This document shows, one piece after another, positions 45,348 to 53,860 of a stretch of 64,000 nucleotides of DNA. Source of the stretch: JAHRAW01 sp965226545 (GTDB taxonomy: Bacteria; Pseudomonadota; Gammaproteobacteria; Arenicellales; Poriferihabitantaceae); NCBI GenBank assembly GCA_965226545.1, contig OZ245364.1:2294001-2358000 (forward strand), in the 5' to 3' direction. How positions within the stretch are numbered: the first letter of the stretch is position 1; each line of letters opens with the position of its first letter. A program made the translations under genes and the position numbers. A model generated the notes under the pieces. It was not told the DNA's origin. It did no database searches and worked only from the letters and a program-made list of their open reading frames with translations.

Positions 45348-45469
45348 TTTTTTTTGATTTGTTTATTTGTAAGATTTGTTTATTTTTAACTCGTTAATGT
45401 TACATTCGACATTGAATGTTAACTTGTTATTCACTTTATTCACCAGTATTAACTTGAGGACAACCGATT

Positions 45470-45817
45470 ATGGCGCGCGTAACCGTAGACGACTGCATGA
45501 AATACATCGAGAACCGTTTTGAATTGGTGTTGACCGCCGCCAAACGCGCGCGGCAATTGCATTTGGGCGCGGAGCCGAAAGTGCCGCCGGAGGAAAACCG
45601 TCCGGCGGTGTTGGCGTTGCGCGAAATTTCCGAAGGCAAAATTGGCCCGGAGATATTGCAGGAAGAAACCTTGTTCCCGGATTTGCCCGATTTGTTTGAC
45701 GACGACGACATGCCGCGCAGCAAAGCGCCGTTGAATGAGGATGATTTATTCGGCGCACCGGCAGGCGACGAGCCGACCGATGACGCTCAGCCCGCGACAC
45801 AAACCGACGACGATTAA
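45470..45817 (+). CDS. rpoZ: RNA polymerase omega subunit
   Basis: Omega helps assembly of RNA polymerase and, in E. coli, forms one (p)ppGpp-binding site. The conserved segment MARVTVDDCMKYIENRFELV, then TAAKRARQL and KPAVLALREI-like residues (here RPAVLALREISEGKI), is complete. At 115 residues it is longer than the E. coli protein (91) because of an Asp/Glu-rich tail. GAGGA lies upstream of the ATG. Its 3' end overlaps the start region of spoT. Confidence 0.94.
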   Translation: MARVTVDDCMKYIENRFELVLTAAKRARQLHLGAEPKVPPEENRPAVLALREISEGKIGPEILQEETLFPDLPDLFDDDDMPRSKAPLNEDDLFGAPAGDEPTDDAQPATQTDDD

Positions 45818-48089
45818 CCGCGCGCCGCCAAAGCGCGCCGCCAACGCGCACGCCGTGCGCGCCACTACGCCGCCGTCCACCCAACGCGCGGGCAAGCCAT
45901 CGAACAAACGCGCGGTCGATAAACGCACAAACAAAAGCGCGGACAAAAACGCAACCCATCGCGCAAACAAACGCGCGCCCGGCAAGCGCACGCCGATAGG
46001 CGCGTTGCTTGCCGACTTGGGCGATTATTTGGACGGCAAGGCGGTCGATAACATTTGCGAAGCGTGTCAATTCGGCGAACACGCGCATGCCGGGCAAACC
46101 CGCGAAAGCGGCGAGGCCTATATTCATCATCCGCTGGCGGTGGCGCGGATTTTATGCGATATGCGAATGGACAGCCGCACGATTATCGCCGCGGTGTTGC
46201 ATGATGTTATCGAAGACACCGACAGCACGCGCGGCGAATTGGCGACGCAATTTGGCGACGACATCGCGGCGTTGGTGGATGGCGTAAGCAAGGTCAGCCA
46301 ACTCGAACAAAAATCCAAACAACACGCCGAAGCCGAATCGTTTCGCAAGATGTTCATGGCGACGGCCAAGGACATCCGCGTCATCATCATCAAACTCGCC
46401 GACCGGCTGCACAACATGCGCACATTGGATTCGTTGCGCTTGGAAAAAAAACGCCGCGTCGCGCGACAAACCTTGGAGATTTACGCGCCGATTGCCAACC
46501 GACTCGGCATGCGCGATTTGGCGCAACAACTCGAGGAACTTGGGCTGCGCACGTTGTATCCCAAACGCCATTCGGCGATTGCCAAAAAACTCGCCGGCGG
46601 CAAACGCGGACGCAAATCGGTGGTCAAGGAAACCAGCGAAAAAATCGGCGCCGAGTTGACGCGCATCGGCATCGAGGCGCAAATCTCCGGGCGCGACAAG
46701 GATGTATACAGCGTGTATTGCAAGATGCGCGAAAAGAAACTTTCGTTGCGCGATGTGCGCGACATTCACGCGTTGCGAATCATCACCGCGACTCGCCCGC
46801 AATGCTATCAAGCGTTGGGCGCGGTGCATCAAATTTACAAACCGCGCCCGCAGGGGTTTAAGGATTATGTCGCGATACCGAAAGTGAACGGTTATCAATC
46901 ATTGCATACGGTGGTGGTTGGGCCGTTTGGGCAGGCGGTCGAGGTGCAGATTCGCAGTCAAGCGATGCATCGCGTCGCCGAGAATGGGGTCGCTTCGCAT
47001 TGGCTTTATAAAACCGCCACCACCGGCGAACACGCGCCGCAACAATTGGCGCAGAAATGGCTCAGCAGTTTTCTCGAATCGCAACAACAATCGCTCGACT
47101 CCGGCGATTTTTTGGAGCATCTCAAAGCCGATTTGTTCCCCGATGAAGTGTATGTGTTTACGCCCAAGGGCGACATCAAACGCCTGCCGCGCGGCGCAAC
47201 CGCGCTGGATTTTTCCTATGCGGTGCACACCGACATCGGCAATCGCAGCGTCGGCGCGCGCATCAATCAACGCGACGCGCCGCTGCATGAACGGCTGCAT
47301 AACGGCAATTATGTCGACATCATCACCGCGCGCGCCGCGCGACCGTTGCCGGCGTGGCTGGATTTCACGGTGACCTCGAAGGCGCGCGCATCGATACGCC
47401 ATTATCTGCATCAGCAAAAGGATAAACAATCGCTGAAGTTGGGGCGCAAACTGCTCAAGCAATCGCTCGCCCAACAAGGCTATCGCCGCCTGCGAATCCC
47501 CAGCGCGCATAAAGTTGCATTGTTGAATCAATTGCATTTGGATGATTGGACGCGGCTGTTGTGCGACATCGGCTTCGGCAAACGCCCGCCGACCTTGGTC
47601 GCCAAACAACTCATCGCCGAAACGCAAAGCGCCTCCGCGCCCGGCGGTGCGGCCGCGATGTCGATAGAAGGCACCGAGCGATTGTTGGTGCATTACGCGC
47701 ATTGCTGCCGCCCGATTCCCGGCGACCCGATTATCGGCGCGATGACCGGCGGGCGCGGCTTGGTGGTGCATCGCTCCGCATGCCCGAACCGCAAGGAATT
47801 AACCCGCAACAAGGACAATTATTTTCATCTCAGTTGGTCGGATAAAACCCGCGGCGTGTTTCAAGTGACCATCAAAATGGAAACCCGCAATCATCCCGGC
47901 GTGCTGGCGTCGGTCAGCAACATCATCGCCGGGCATGAATCCAACATCAACAATCTGCAGGTGCATTCGCAACACCACAACACGTCATCGATGTCGTTTG
48001 TGATTGAAGTCTCCGGACGCCGCCACCTCGCCGCGATAATGCGCCAACTGCACGCCGAAAAAGCGGTGATACATTTGGCGCGGGCTTGA
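45780..48089 (+). CDS. spoT: Bifunctional (p)ppGpp synthetase/hydrolase, SpoT type
   Basis: The HD hydrolase domain has an intact HDVIEDT motif (about residues 141-147). The synthetase domain has SGRDKDVYSVYCKM, the RxKD type of bifunctional enzymes rather than the ExDD of RelA, and VNGYQSLHTVV. TGS (VYVFTPKGDIKRLPRGATALDFSYAVH), a Zn-finger/helical region (HYAHCCRPIPGDPIIG) and a C-terminal ACT domain follow. The enzyme makes and breaks the stringent-response alarmone. From the ATG at 45780, inside rpoZ, it is 769 residues; about 70 residues before the HD domain are Lys/Arg/Ala/Asn-rich low complexity not found in E. coli SpoT (702). The true start may lie further in. Confidence 0.94.
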   Translation: MTLSPRHKPTTINRAPPKRAANAHAVRATTPPSTQRAGKPSNKRAVDKRTNKSADKNATHRANKRAPGKRTPIGALLADLGDYLDGKAVDNICEACQFGEHAHAGQTRESGEAYIHHPLAVARILCDMRMDSRTIIAAVLHDVIEDTDSTRGELATQFGDDIAALVDGVSKVSQLEQKSKQHAEAESFRKMFMATAKDIRVIIIKLADRLHNMRTLDSLRLEKKRRVARQTLEIYAPIANRLGMRDLAQQLEELGLRTLYPKRHSAIAKKLAGGKRGRKSVVKETSEKIGAELTRIGIEAQISGRDKDVYSVYCKMREKKLSLRDVRDIHALRIITATRPQCYQALGAVHQIYKPRPQGFKDYVAIPKVNGYQSLHTVVVGPFGQAVEVQIRSQAMHRVAENGVASHWLYKTATTGEHAPQQLAQKWLSSFLESQQQSLDSGDFLEHLKADLFPDEVYVFTPKGDIKRLPRGATALDFSYAVHTDIGNRSVGARINQRDAPLHERLHNGNYVDIITARAARPLPAWLDFTVTSKARASIRHYLHQQKDKQSLKLGRKLLKQSLAQQGYRRLRIPSAHKVALLNQLHLDDWTRLLCDIGFGKRPPTLVAKQLIAETQSASAPGGAAAMSIEGTERLLVHYAHCCRPIPGDPIIGAMTGGRGLVVHRSACPNRKELTRNKDNYFHLSWSDKTRGVFQVTIKMETRNHPGVLASVSNIIAGHESNINNLQVHSQHHNTSSMSFVIEVSGRRHLAAIMRQLHAEKAVIHLARA

Positions 48090-48094
48090 TGATT

Positions 48095-48290
48095 GTTTTG
48101 GTAACTTGTATTAACCTTGTATTAACTTGTTTAACTTTATTCACTTTATTTATTTCATTAACTTTATTCACTTCATTAACTTTGTTAACAACATTAACTT
48201 CGTTAACCGATTTGCGCAACTGGATGCATAACTTGTCGCATAACTTTATGCATAACTTGCCGCGTAACTTGTCACATAACCAACAGCGTA
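48095..48290 (+). repeat. Degenerate TTAACTT/TTCACTT repeat between spoT and the phosphatase gene
   Basis: Units TAACTTTATT, CACTTCAT, TAACTTTGT and TAACTTCGT recur in 8-11-nt steps, followed by CATAACTT(G/T) steps. A 70-codon frame across it encodes only Leu/Thr/Ser and Asn/His strings and is not a credible gene. Confidence 0.75.
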
Positions 48291-48297
48291 TTTATTA

Positions 48298-48816
48298 ATG
48301 CGCCACCGCATATTATTTGTTTGCCTCGGCAACATCTGCCGTTCGCCAACCGCCGAAGGCGCGTTTATGCATGCCGTGCAACGCCGCCGACTCGACGCGC
48401 ACTTCGAGGTCGACTCCGCCGGCACCGGCGATTGGCACATCGGCAAACCGCCGGATGAACGCGCACAACGCGCGGCAAAACGTCGCGGCATCGACATCAG
48501 CACATTGCGCGCGCGCCAAATCCGCGCCAATGATTTTCGCGTCTTCGATTGCATTGTCGCAATGGACAACAACAATTACGCCAACCTGCAAACGCTTGCT
48601 GATGAGTATCGAAATGAACATCGAAGTGAACATCGAGATGAACAGTGCCGCAACAAAGTGCGCCTGCTAACCAACGACGAAATCCCAGACCCGTATTACG
48701 GCGATGAAAACGGCTTCGACCGCGTCTTCGATTTAATCACGCGCGCGGTGGATGAACTTATCGATGAATTGCTCGATGAACTTGACGCCAAACCGTCACC
48801 GCGCACCACAAAATAA
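48298..48816 (+). CDS. Low-molecular-weight protein-tyrosine phosphatase
   Basis: The P-loop FVCLGNICRSPTAEG carries the nucleophile Cys9 and Arg15 (C-x5-R-S). The general acid Asp131 is in NDEIPDPYYG. At 172 residues it is somewhat longer than the ~155 usual. The difference is mostly an EYRNEHRSEHRDEQCRNK insertion at about 103-120, before the conserved VRLL strand, encoded by GAAATGAACATC-type repeats (about 48603-48655), and an Asp/Glu/Leu-rich tail. In Gram-negatives such enzymes often act on BY-kinases or on stress signalling. No kinase is in the window, so the substrate is unknown. Confidence 0.9.
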   Translation: MRHRILFVCLGNICRSPTAEGAFMHAVQRRRLDAHFEVDSAGTGDWHIGKPPDERAQRAAKRRGIDISTLRARQIRANDFRVFDCIVAMDNNNYANLQTLADEYRNEHRSEHRDEQCRNKVRLLTNDEIPDPYYGDENGFDRVFDLITRAVDELIDELLDELDAKPSPRTTK

Positions 48817-48845
48817 ACAGTGCACAAAAATAATACGGTGACAAA

Positions 48846-49346
48846 ATGAAACCATCCAACCCAACCGCCGCGCGCATCCACATCGACATCAAAGCGCAAT
48901 CGTTGGCATTAATCATCGCCGACCAAACCGTCGCGCGGTATGCGGTGTCGTGCGCGGCGAACGGCGCGGGCGAACGCAACGGCAGCGAATGCACACCGCG
49001 CGGCGCGCACATCATCCGCGCCAAAATCGGCGACGGCGCGCCGCTCGGCGGCGTATTTATCGCGCGCCGCCCAAGCGGCGAAGTGTTTCGCGCGGCGATG
49101 CGCGCAACCGCGCCCGAACGCGATTGGATTTTGACGCGCATCCTGTGGCTCAGCGGCGCGCAACCCGGCGTCAATCGGCTCGGCGATGTCGACACGATGC
49201 GCCGCTACATCTACATCCACGGCGCCCCCGACGACATACCGATGGGCGCGCCCGGCTCGCGCGGCTGCATCCGCATGCGCAACCGTGAGATTGTCGAACT
49301 GTTTAACCAAGTGCCGTGCGGTGCGGCGGTGCAGATTGATGCGTGA
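48846..49346 (+). CDS. Cytosolic YkuD-domain protein, probable L,D-carboxypeptidase of murein recycling
   Basis: The YkuD signature is intact: His125 in YIYIHGAPDD and Cys141 in GSRGCIRMRN. Extracellular L,D-transpeptidases of this fold have a signal peptide, but this 166-residue protein starts at the domain (MKPSNPTAARIHIDIKAQSL) and has none, so it should stay in the cytosol. A cytosolic YkuD branch (ElsL/LdcV type) trims L,D bonds of recycled muropeptides. nagZ, which acts on the same recycled fragments, starts 95 nt downstream and supports this reading. The substrate assignment is inference from family and neighbour. Confidence 0.8.
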   Translation: MKPSNPTAARIHIDIKAQSLALIIADQTVARYAVSCAANGAGERNGSECTPRGAHIIRAKIGDGAPLGGVFIARRPSGEVFRAAMRATAPERDWILTRILWLSGAQPGVNRLGDVDTMRRYIYIHGAPDDIPMGAPGSRGCIRMRNREIVELFNQVPCGAAVQIDA

Positions 49347-49441
49347 AGGTAACTGTGCGTCAACCCATTAATCAATACATCGTGAATTAAGATTGTTAAT
49401 GAATATTGTTAATGAAAAGTATTAATCCAATTGTTAATTAA

Positions 49442-50476
49442 ATGAATCAACCCAAAACCGAATCCACCCCGCCGCAACCGCTCGGCGCATTGATGATTGA
49501 CATCGATGGCGTCGCCTTGTCCGCCGACGACCGTGAATTGTTGCGCCACCCGGCCATCGGCGGCGTGATTTTGTTTGCGCGCAATTTTGTCAACCGCGAA
49601 CAATTGCGCGCATTGGTCGCCGACATTAAATCATTGCGCGCGCCGTCATTATTAATCGGCGTCGACCAAGAAGGCGGACGCGTACAACGATTTTGCGACG
49701 GCTTCTTTCGCCTGCCGCCGCTTGCGATTTTCGGCGCAATGTACGACAACGACCGCGCGCATGCATTAACCGCCGTCGAATTGGCCGGCTTTGTCATGGC
49801 CGGCGAAGTGCGCCAAACCGGAGTCGATGCAAGTTTTGCGCCGGTGTTGGATTGGCGCAATCCACAAAGCGCGGTCATCGGCGACCGCGCGTTTCATCAT
49901 CGCGCCGATGTTGTTTGCGAATTGGCGCGCGCCTATATCGCCGGAATGAATCGCGCCGGCATGCCCGCCACCGGCAAACATTTCCCCGGACACGGTTTTG
50001 TCGAAGCCGATTCACACGCCGAGTTGCCGCGCGATGTGCGCACGATGCGCGAACTGCACCAACGCGATTTAATTCCCTTCGCGCAACTCGCCCAACAACT
50101 CGGCGCGATGATGACCGCGCATGTTTTATTCGAAACCATCGATGATGATTTGCCGACCTATTCGAAATTTTGGTTGCGCGATATATTGCGCGATGAACTG
50201 CACTTCGAAGGCGCGATACTCAGCGACGATTTATCGATGAAAGGCGCCGGCGATGAAGACGCGCCAACCCGCGCCATGCGCGCATTAACCGCCGGCTGCG
50301 ACCTTGCGCTGATTTGCAACGATCGCACAAGCGCGCGCGCCGCGGCCGACCATCTGCAAGACCAACATCAATCAAAACGAATCGAATCCTTGCGCGCCAT
50401 CGATGCCGCGCCCGACGATGCACAATTGCGCGACGCCATCGAACAACTGCGCGCGCGGTTGGCGCAAGTGCAGTAA
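49442..50476 (+). CDS. nagZ: Beta-N-acetylhexosaminidase of peptidoglycan recycling
   Basis: NagZ removes GlcNAc from GlcNAc-anhydroMurNAc peptides in the cytosol. The product has 344 residues, of the usual GH3 size. Visible motifs: LLIGVDQEGGRVQRF, the KHFPGHG loop (179-185) with the catalytic His, and the nucleophile Asp in GAILSDDLSMKG (262-263). There is no signal peptide, as expected. The released anhydromuropeptide can induce AmpC in related bacteria; no ampR/ampC is in the window. It follows the cytosolic YkuD gene in the same direction. Confidence 0.95.
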   Translation: MNQPKTESTPPQPLGALMIDIDGVALSADDRELLRHPAIGGVILFARNFVNREQLRALVADIKSLRAPSLLIGVDQEGGRVQRFCDGFFRLPPLAIFGAMYDNDRAHALTAVELAGFVMAGEVRQTGVDASFAPVLDWRNPQSAVIGDRAFHHRADVVCELARAYIAGMNRAGMPATGKHFPGHGFVEADSHAELPRDVRTMRELHQRDLIPFAQLAQQLGAMMTAHVLFETIDDDLPTYSKFWLRDILRDELHFEGAILSDDLSMKGAGDEDAPTRAMRALTAGCDLALICNDRTSARAAADHLQDQHQSKRIESLRAIDAAPDDAQLRDAIEQLRARLAQVQ

Positions 50477-50619
50477 CAGTAAACAGTAACAAAACCAACT
50501 CAACAAAATTAAAACGCGCCACACTTTAATAAAGTTACATCGGTTGCATTGACCGTCACTTTCACCGTCGCACTTGCATCGCCGCACATCACACACGCGG
50601 CATGCAGTACAATCGCGCA

Positions 50620-51528
50620 ATGCGAATTGTTTCCCTGTTGCCGAGCGCCACCGAAATCATCCACCAACTGGGGTTGGGTGCGCAGTTGGTTGGCGTGACG
50701 CATGAATGCGATTATCCGCCGTCGGCGGCGGCGTTGCCGAAAGTGACGCGCACCCTCATCCCCAAAGACGCCGACAGCAAAACGATTGACGCATTGGTGC
50801 GCGAAAGATTGCGCGATGCGCGCGCGTTGTATTCGCTCGACCTCGAGACATTGGCAAGTGTGCGCCCGGACTTAATCGTGACGCAGGCGTTGTGCGATGT
50901 GTGCGCGGTCGCCGCGGATGAAGTGTATTCGGCGGCGCGCACATTGCCGCAGCCGGCCAAGGTGATTAACTTGGAGCCGATGCGTTTATCCGAAGTGTTC
51001 GATTCGATGTTGATGGTCGGCGACGCCGCCGGCATCGATGCGCATGCCAAACAAACGGTCGATGCATTGCGCGCGCGCGTGCAGGCGGTGCAAGCCCGCA
51101 GCGCAACCTTGCCCGATGATGCGCGCCCGACGGTTGCATTTTTGGAATGGATTGACCCGCCGTTTTGCGCCGGGCATTGGACGCCGGAACTCATCGAACT
51201 CGCCGGCGGCAATGCGGTGGCATGCAACAAACATTTGCCATCGACGCAAATCGATTGGCGCGAACTTGTGCGCGCCGCGCCGGCGGTGTTGTTCATCGCG
51301 CAATGCGGGTTTGACATCGCGCGCAGCCGACAGGATTTGCCGACGCTGTACAACGCGCCGCATTGGCGCGACCTGCCGTGCGTGCGCAATGGGCGCGTTT
51401 ATCTTGCCGACGGCAACGCGTATTTCAGCCGCTCCGGCCCGCGCTTGGTCGATAGTTTGGAATTGCTCGCCCACGCACTTCATCCGCAACTTCATCCGCC
51501 GGGCAATGCGAGTGCGGTGACGGTGTGA
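50620..51528 (+). CDS. Cobalamin-binding (BtuF-like) periplasmic-binding-fold protein without signal peptide
   Basis: The N-terminus MRIVSLLPSATEIIHQLGLG matches the start of the BtuF/helical-backbone metal-receptor fold (SLxPSxTE). LIVTQALCDVCAV and FLEWIDPPFCAGHWTPELIELAGG follow, as in the stand-alone ABC substrate-binding proteins often annotated as cobalamin-binding. The ATG at 50620 begins the fold; an ATG at 50602 would add six residues. Neither gives a signal peptide, so it is predicted cytosolic and is not next to permease or ATPase genes. The ligand is unproven. cysG, a tetrapyrrole gene, follows 114 nt later. Confidence 0.75.
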   Translation: MRIVSLLPSATEIIHQLGLGAQLVGVTHECDYPPSAAALPKVTRTLIPKDADSKTIDALVRERLRDARALYSLDLETLASVRPDLIVTQALCDVCAVAADEVYSAARTLPQPAKVINLEPMRLSEVFDSMLMVGDAAGIDAHAKQTVDALRARVQAVQARSATLPDDARPTVAFLEWIDPPFCAGHWTPELIELAGGNAVACNKHLPSTQIDWRELVRAAPAVLFIAQCGFDIARSRQDLPTLYNAPHWRDLPCVRNGRVYLADGNAYFSRSGPRLVDSLELLAHALHPQLHPPGNASAVTV

Positions 51529-51642
51529 TGCATCAATCGGTAACGCAATCGCAATCATCGTTAACGAATCGCAATCGCCGTTAACAAACTGCAACTGTAA
51601 ACAACTGTAAAACCTGTAACCGGCATCGCAACGGCAACGACA

Positions 51643-53115
51643 ATGAAACGCTTGGTGTTGCATCACAACTTCGAAAATAAACGTTGCCTGATTGTCGGCG
51701 GCGGCGCGGTTGCCGAACGGCGCGCGCGACGCTTGATTGACGCCGGCGGCAAAATCGACATCGTCGCCAAACAAATCGGCGATGACTTGCGCGCATTAAT
51801 CGAACAACATCACGGCGCCATCCACTTGCGCGCCTATCGCGATGAGGATTTAACCGCGCACCACTACGCATTGGTCGTCGCCGCCACCGACCAACGCGCC
51901 GTCAATCGAGCCGTTGCCGCGCACGCAAACCGTTGCGGCGTCGCCGTCAATGTCGCCGACGACTCGGCGCACAGCGACATCATCTTTCCGCTGATGATTG
52001 AACGCGACCCGATTGCAATCAGCGTCGCCTGCGGCGCAACTTCGCCAACCTTAACCCGCCTGTTGGGACGACGCATCGATTCGCTATTGCCGCACGATTA
52101 CGGCGCATTGGCGCGGCTGTTTGGCGAACACCGCCAACGCGCGCGCGAAATGATTCCCGAACGCGCCGCGCGCCTGCGGTTTTGGGAGGATATTCTGCAT
52201 GGCGCAGTCGGCGAAAGCGTGTTGTCTGGACAAGCGCAGCGCGCCGCGCAATTGTTGGAAGAGGCGTTTGTTGCGCAACGGGACGGTGACGGTGACAGCG
52301 CAAGTAAAAATAAAAGTAACAACACAAGCAAAAGCCATAATAAAAACGAGAACGAAAATAAAAATAAACCTCATCATCGAACCGGCGAAGTGTATTTAAT
52401 CGGCGCCGGCCCCGGCGACCCGGATTTATTAACCTTGCGCGCGCATCGCTTGTTGATGCAATCCGATGTGGTGTTGTACGACCGCTTGGTTGCGCCGGAA
52501 ATTTTGACGCGCATCCGCGACGCCGAGTTGGTGTATGTCGGCAAACGCCGCGCTTCGCATGCGGTGGCGCAGCGCGACATCAATGAAATGTTAATCGCGC
52601 ATGCGCAACGCGGGCGACGCGTCGCGCGACTCAAAGGCGGCGACCCGTTTATCTTTGGACGCGGCGGCGAGGAGATTGAACAACTCGCGAGCGCCAACAT
52701 TGCATTCCAAATCATCCCCGGCGTCACCGCCGCCAACGGCTGCGCCTGTTATGCCGGCATTCCATTGACGCATCGCGATTACGCGCAATCGGTGCGCTTC
52801 GTCACCGGGCAATTGCGCGACGGCGCAGTCGAGTTGGATTGGGCCTCGTTGGCTGCGCCCGGGCAAACGCTGGTGTTTTACATGAGCCTGCTCGGGCTGC
52901 CGTTGATTTGCGAACACCTGCGCGCCGCCGGCTTGGACGCCGACACCCCGGCCGCGTTGATTGAAAAAGGCACCACGCTGCAACAAAAAGTGCATCTCGG
53001 CACGATAACCACCTTGCGCACTCTCGACCGCGCCGCAATTCGCGCGCCGACTTTGCTCATCGTCGGCGCAGTTGTCGAATTGCACGACAAGTTGCGGTGG
53101 TTTGAATGTGAGTGA
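51643..53115 (+). CDS. cysG: Siroheme synthase (fused dehydrogenase/ferrochelatase and uroporphyrinogen methyltransferase)
   Basis: CysG makes siroheme, the cofactor of sulfite and nitrite reductases. The N-terminal half (1-210) is the NAD-dependent precorrin-2 dehydrogenase/ferrochelatase: CLIVGGGAVAERRAR and VAATDQRAVNRAV. The C-terminal half (250-490) is the SAM-dependent methyltransferase: VYLIGAGPGDPDLLTLRA, DVVLYDRLV and RLKGGDPFIFGRGGEE. Between them sits a 33-residue Asn/Lys/Ser insertion (214-246) encoded by AAAAGTAACAACACAAG-type repeat. The segment CGATSPTL lacks the serine pair of the enterobacterial SSGGTSP loop, whose Ser128 is a known phosphorylation site. Confidence 0.95.
   Translation: MKRLVLHHNFENKRCLIVGGGAVAERRARRLIDAGGKIDIVAKQIGDDLRALIEQHHGAIHLRAYRDEDLTAHHYALVVAATDQRAVNRAVAAHANRCGVAVNVADDSAHSDIIFPLMIERDPIAISVACGATSPTLTRLLGRRIDSLLPHDYGALARLFGEHRQRAREMIPERAARLRFWEDILHGAVGESVLSGQAQRAAQLLEEAFVAQRDGDGDSASKNKSNNTSKSHNKNENENKNKPHHRTGEVYLIGAGPGDPDLLTLRAHRLLMQSDVVLYDRLVAPEILTRIRDAELVYVGKRRASHAVAQRDINEMLIAHAQRGRRVARLKGGDPFIFGRGGEEIEQLASANIAFQIIPGVTAANGCACYAGIPLTHRDYAQSVRFVTGQLRDGAVELDWASLAAPGQTLVFYMSLLGLPLICEHLRAAGLDADTPAALIEKGTTLQQKVHLGTITTLRTLDRAAIRAPTLLIVGAVVELHDKLRWFECE
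52285..52380 (+). repeat. In-frame Asn/Lys/Ser repeat in the cysG linker
   Basis: AAAAATAAAAGTAACAAC-like triplets run between the two enzyme domains. Composition is A-rich, unlike the flanking gene. Confidence 0.7.
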
Positions 53116-53270
53116 CGGTTAACTTGTTTTGTTACTTTGCCTTGTTAACTTCGACGGTTAACTTGCTTTGTTAATTTGCCCCGTTAACTTTTGTTGTTAA
53201 CTTATTTTTGCCGTTAAGTTACTTGTGATTAACTTAACAATGAATGCCGCAATGAATTGTGACAATGAAT
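53116..53270. repeat. 13-bp degenerate GTTAACTT repeat between cysG and nfeD
   Basis: About eight units of the form ACTT-N6-TTA at 12-14-bp spacing fill the spacer between the convergent genes. No hairpin with U-tract is evident, so I see no ordinary terminator. Confidence 0.8.
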
Positions 53271-53272
53271 TG

Positions 53273-53746
53273 TCACCCATCGAATTTCTCCACCACCAAC
53301 ACTCCCCCGTCGCTCTCGACCGCCTTAACCTTCGCCCCGCGCGGCAACTCCGGGCCGCGCACTTGCCATTGACTGTCGTCGACGGCGATTTTGCCGACGC
53401 CGTTTTGAATCGATTCGGTTAAGGTAAACACCCGCCCGATGTATTGCCGCCCGCGTTGATTGAGATGCGGATACGCGCCGCCGGTTTGTCGCTTGACCAA
53501 ATACCGCCGCGACAACAACACCGCAGCCACCGCAAGCGCGGCGAATATTAAGCATTGCGTCTGCCAAGCCAAGCCGTCGATAAAAAACACGCAGCCGGCG
53601 GTCACCAACGCGGCCACGCCCAACCACAGAAAAAAAGTCGCCGGCACCAACAACTCGGCGACCAACAACAACAACCCGATGGTCAACCACGCCCAATGAT
53701 TTAAATCGAACGCCGCGCCCGACCAAGAATTGAAAAATTCATTCAT
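53273..53746 (-). CDS. NfeD-family membrane protein (short form)
   Basis: The product has 157 residues. Hydrophobic segments WAWLTIGLLLLVAELLVPATFFLWLGVAALVTAGC and CLIFAALAVAAVLL form about three membrane helices. An OB-fold domain with GRQYIGRVFTL and GVGKIAVDDSQWQVRG follows. Short NfeD proteins pair with SPFH/stomatin proteins, and the gene for one lies just upstream (115 nt) on the same strand. The pair is thought to organise membrane microdomains and protein quality control (QmcA-YbbK type). Confidence 0.9.
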   Translation of the reverse strand: MNEFFNSWSGAAFDLNHWAWLTIGLLLLVAELLVPATFFLWLGVAALVTAGCVFFIDGLAWQTQCLIFAALAVAAVLLSRRYLVKRQTGGAYPHLNQRGRQYIGRVFTLTESIQNGVGKIAVDDSQWQVRGPELPRGAKVKAVESDGGVLVVEKFDG

Positions 53747-53860
53747 CGAATTAATTAATGCGGTTTGAGTTGATGTAAGTTGGGTTAAGTTTGGTTGCGC
53801 GCGTTTACTTGCGCGCCGTGATTCGAATTGGTTTATTCGAATTGGTTAATTCGAATTTGT

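Noticed and set aside
46152..46898. Long minus-strand frames over spoT (also 46899-47771)
   Set aside because: The plus strand carries the unmistakable SpoT HD and synthetase motifs. The antisense frames are composition artefacts.
48086..48298. A 70-codon plus-strand frame between spoT and the phosphatase gene
   Set aside because: It encodes only Leu/Thr/Ser and Asn/His strings from the short-word repeat and has no ribosome site.
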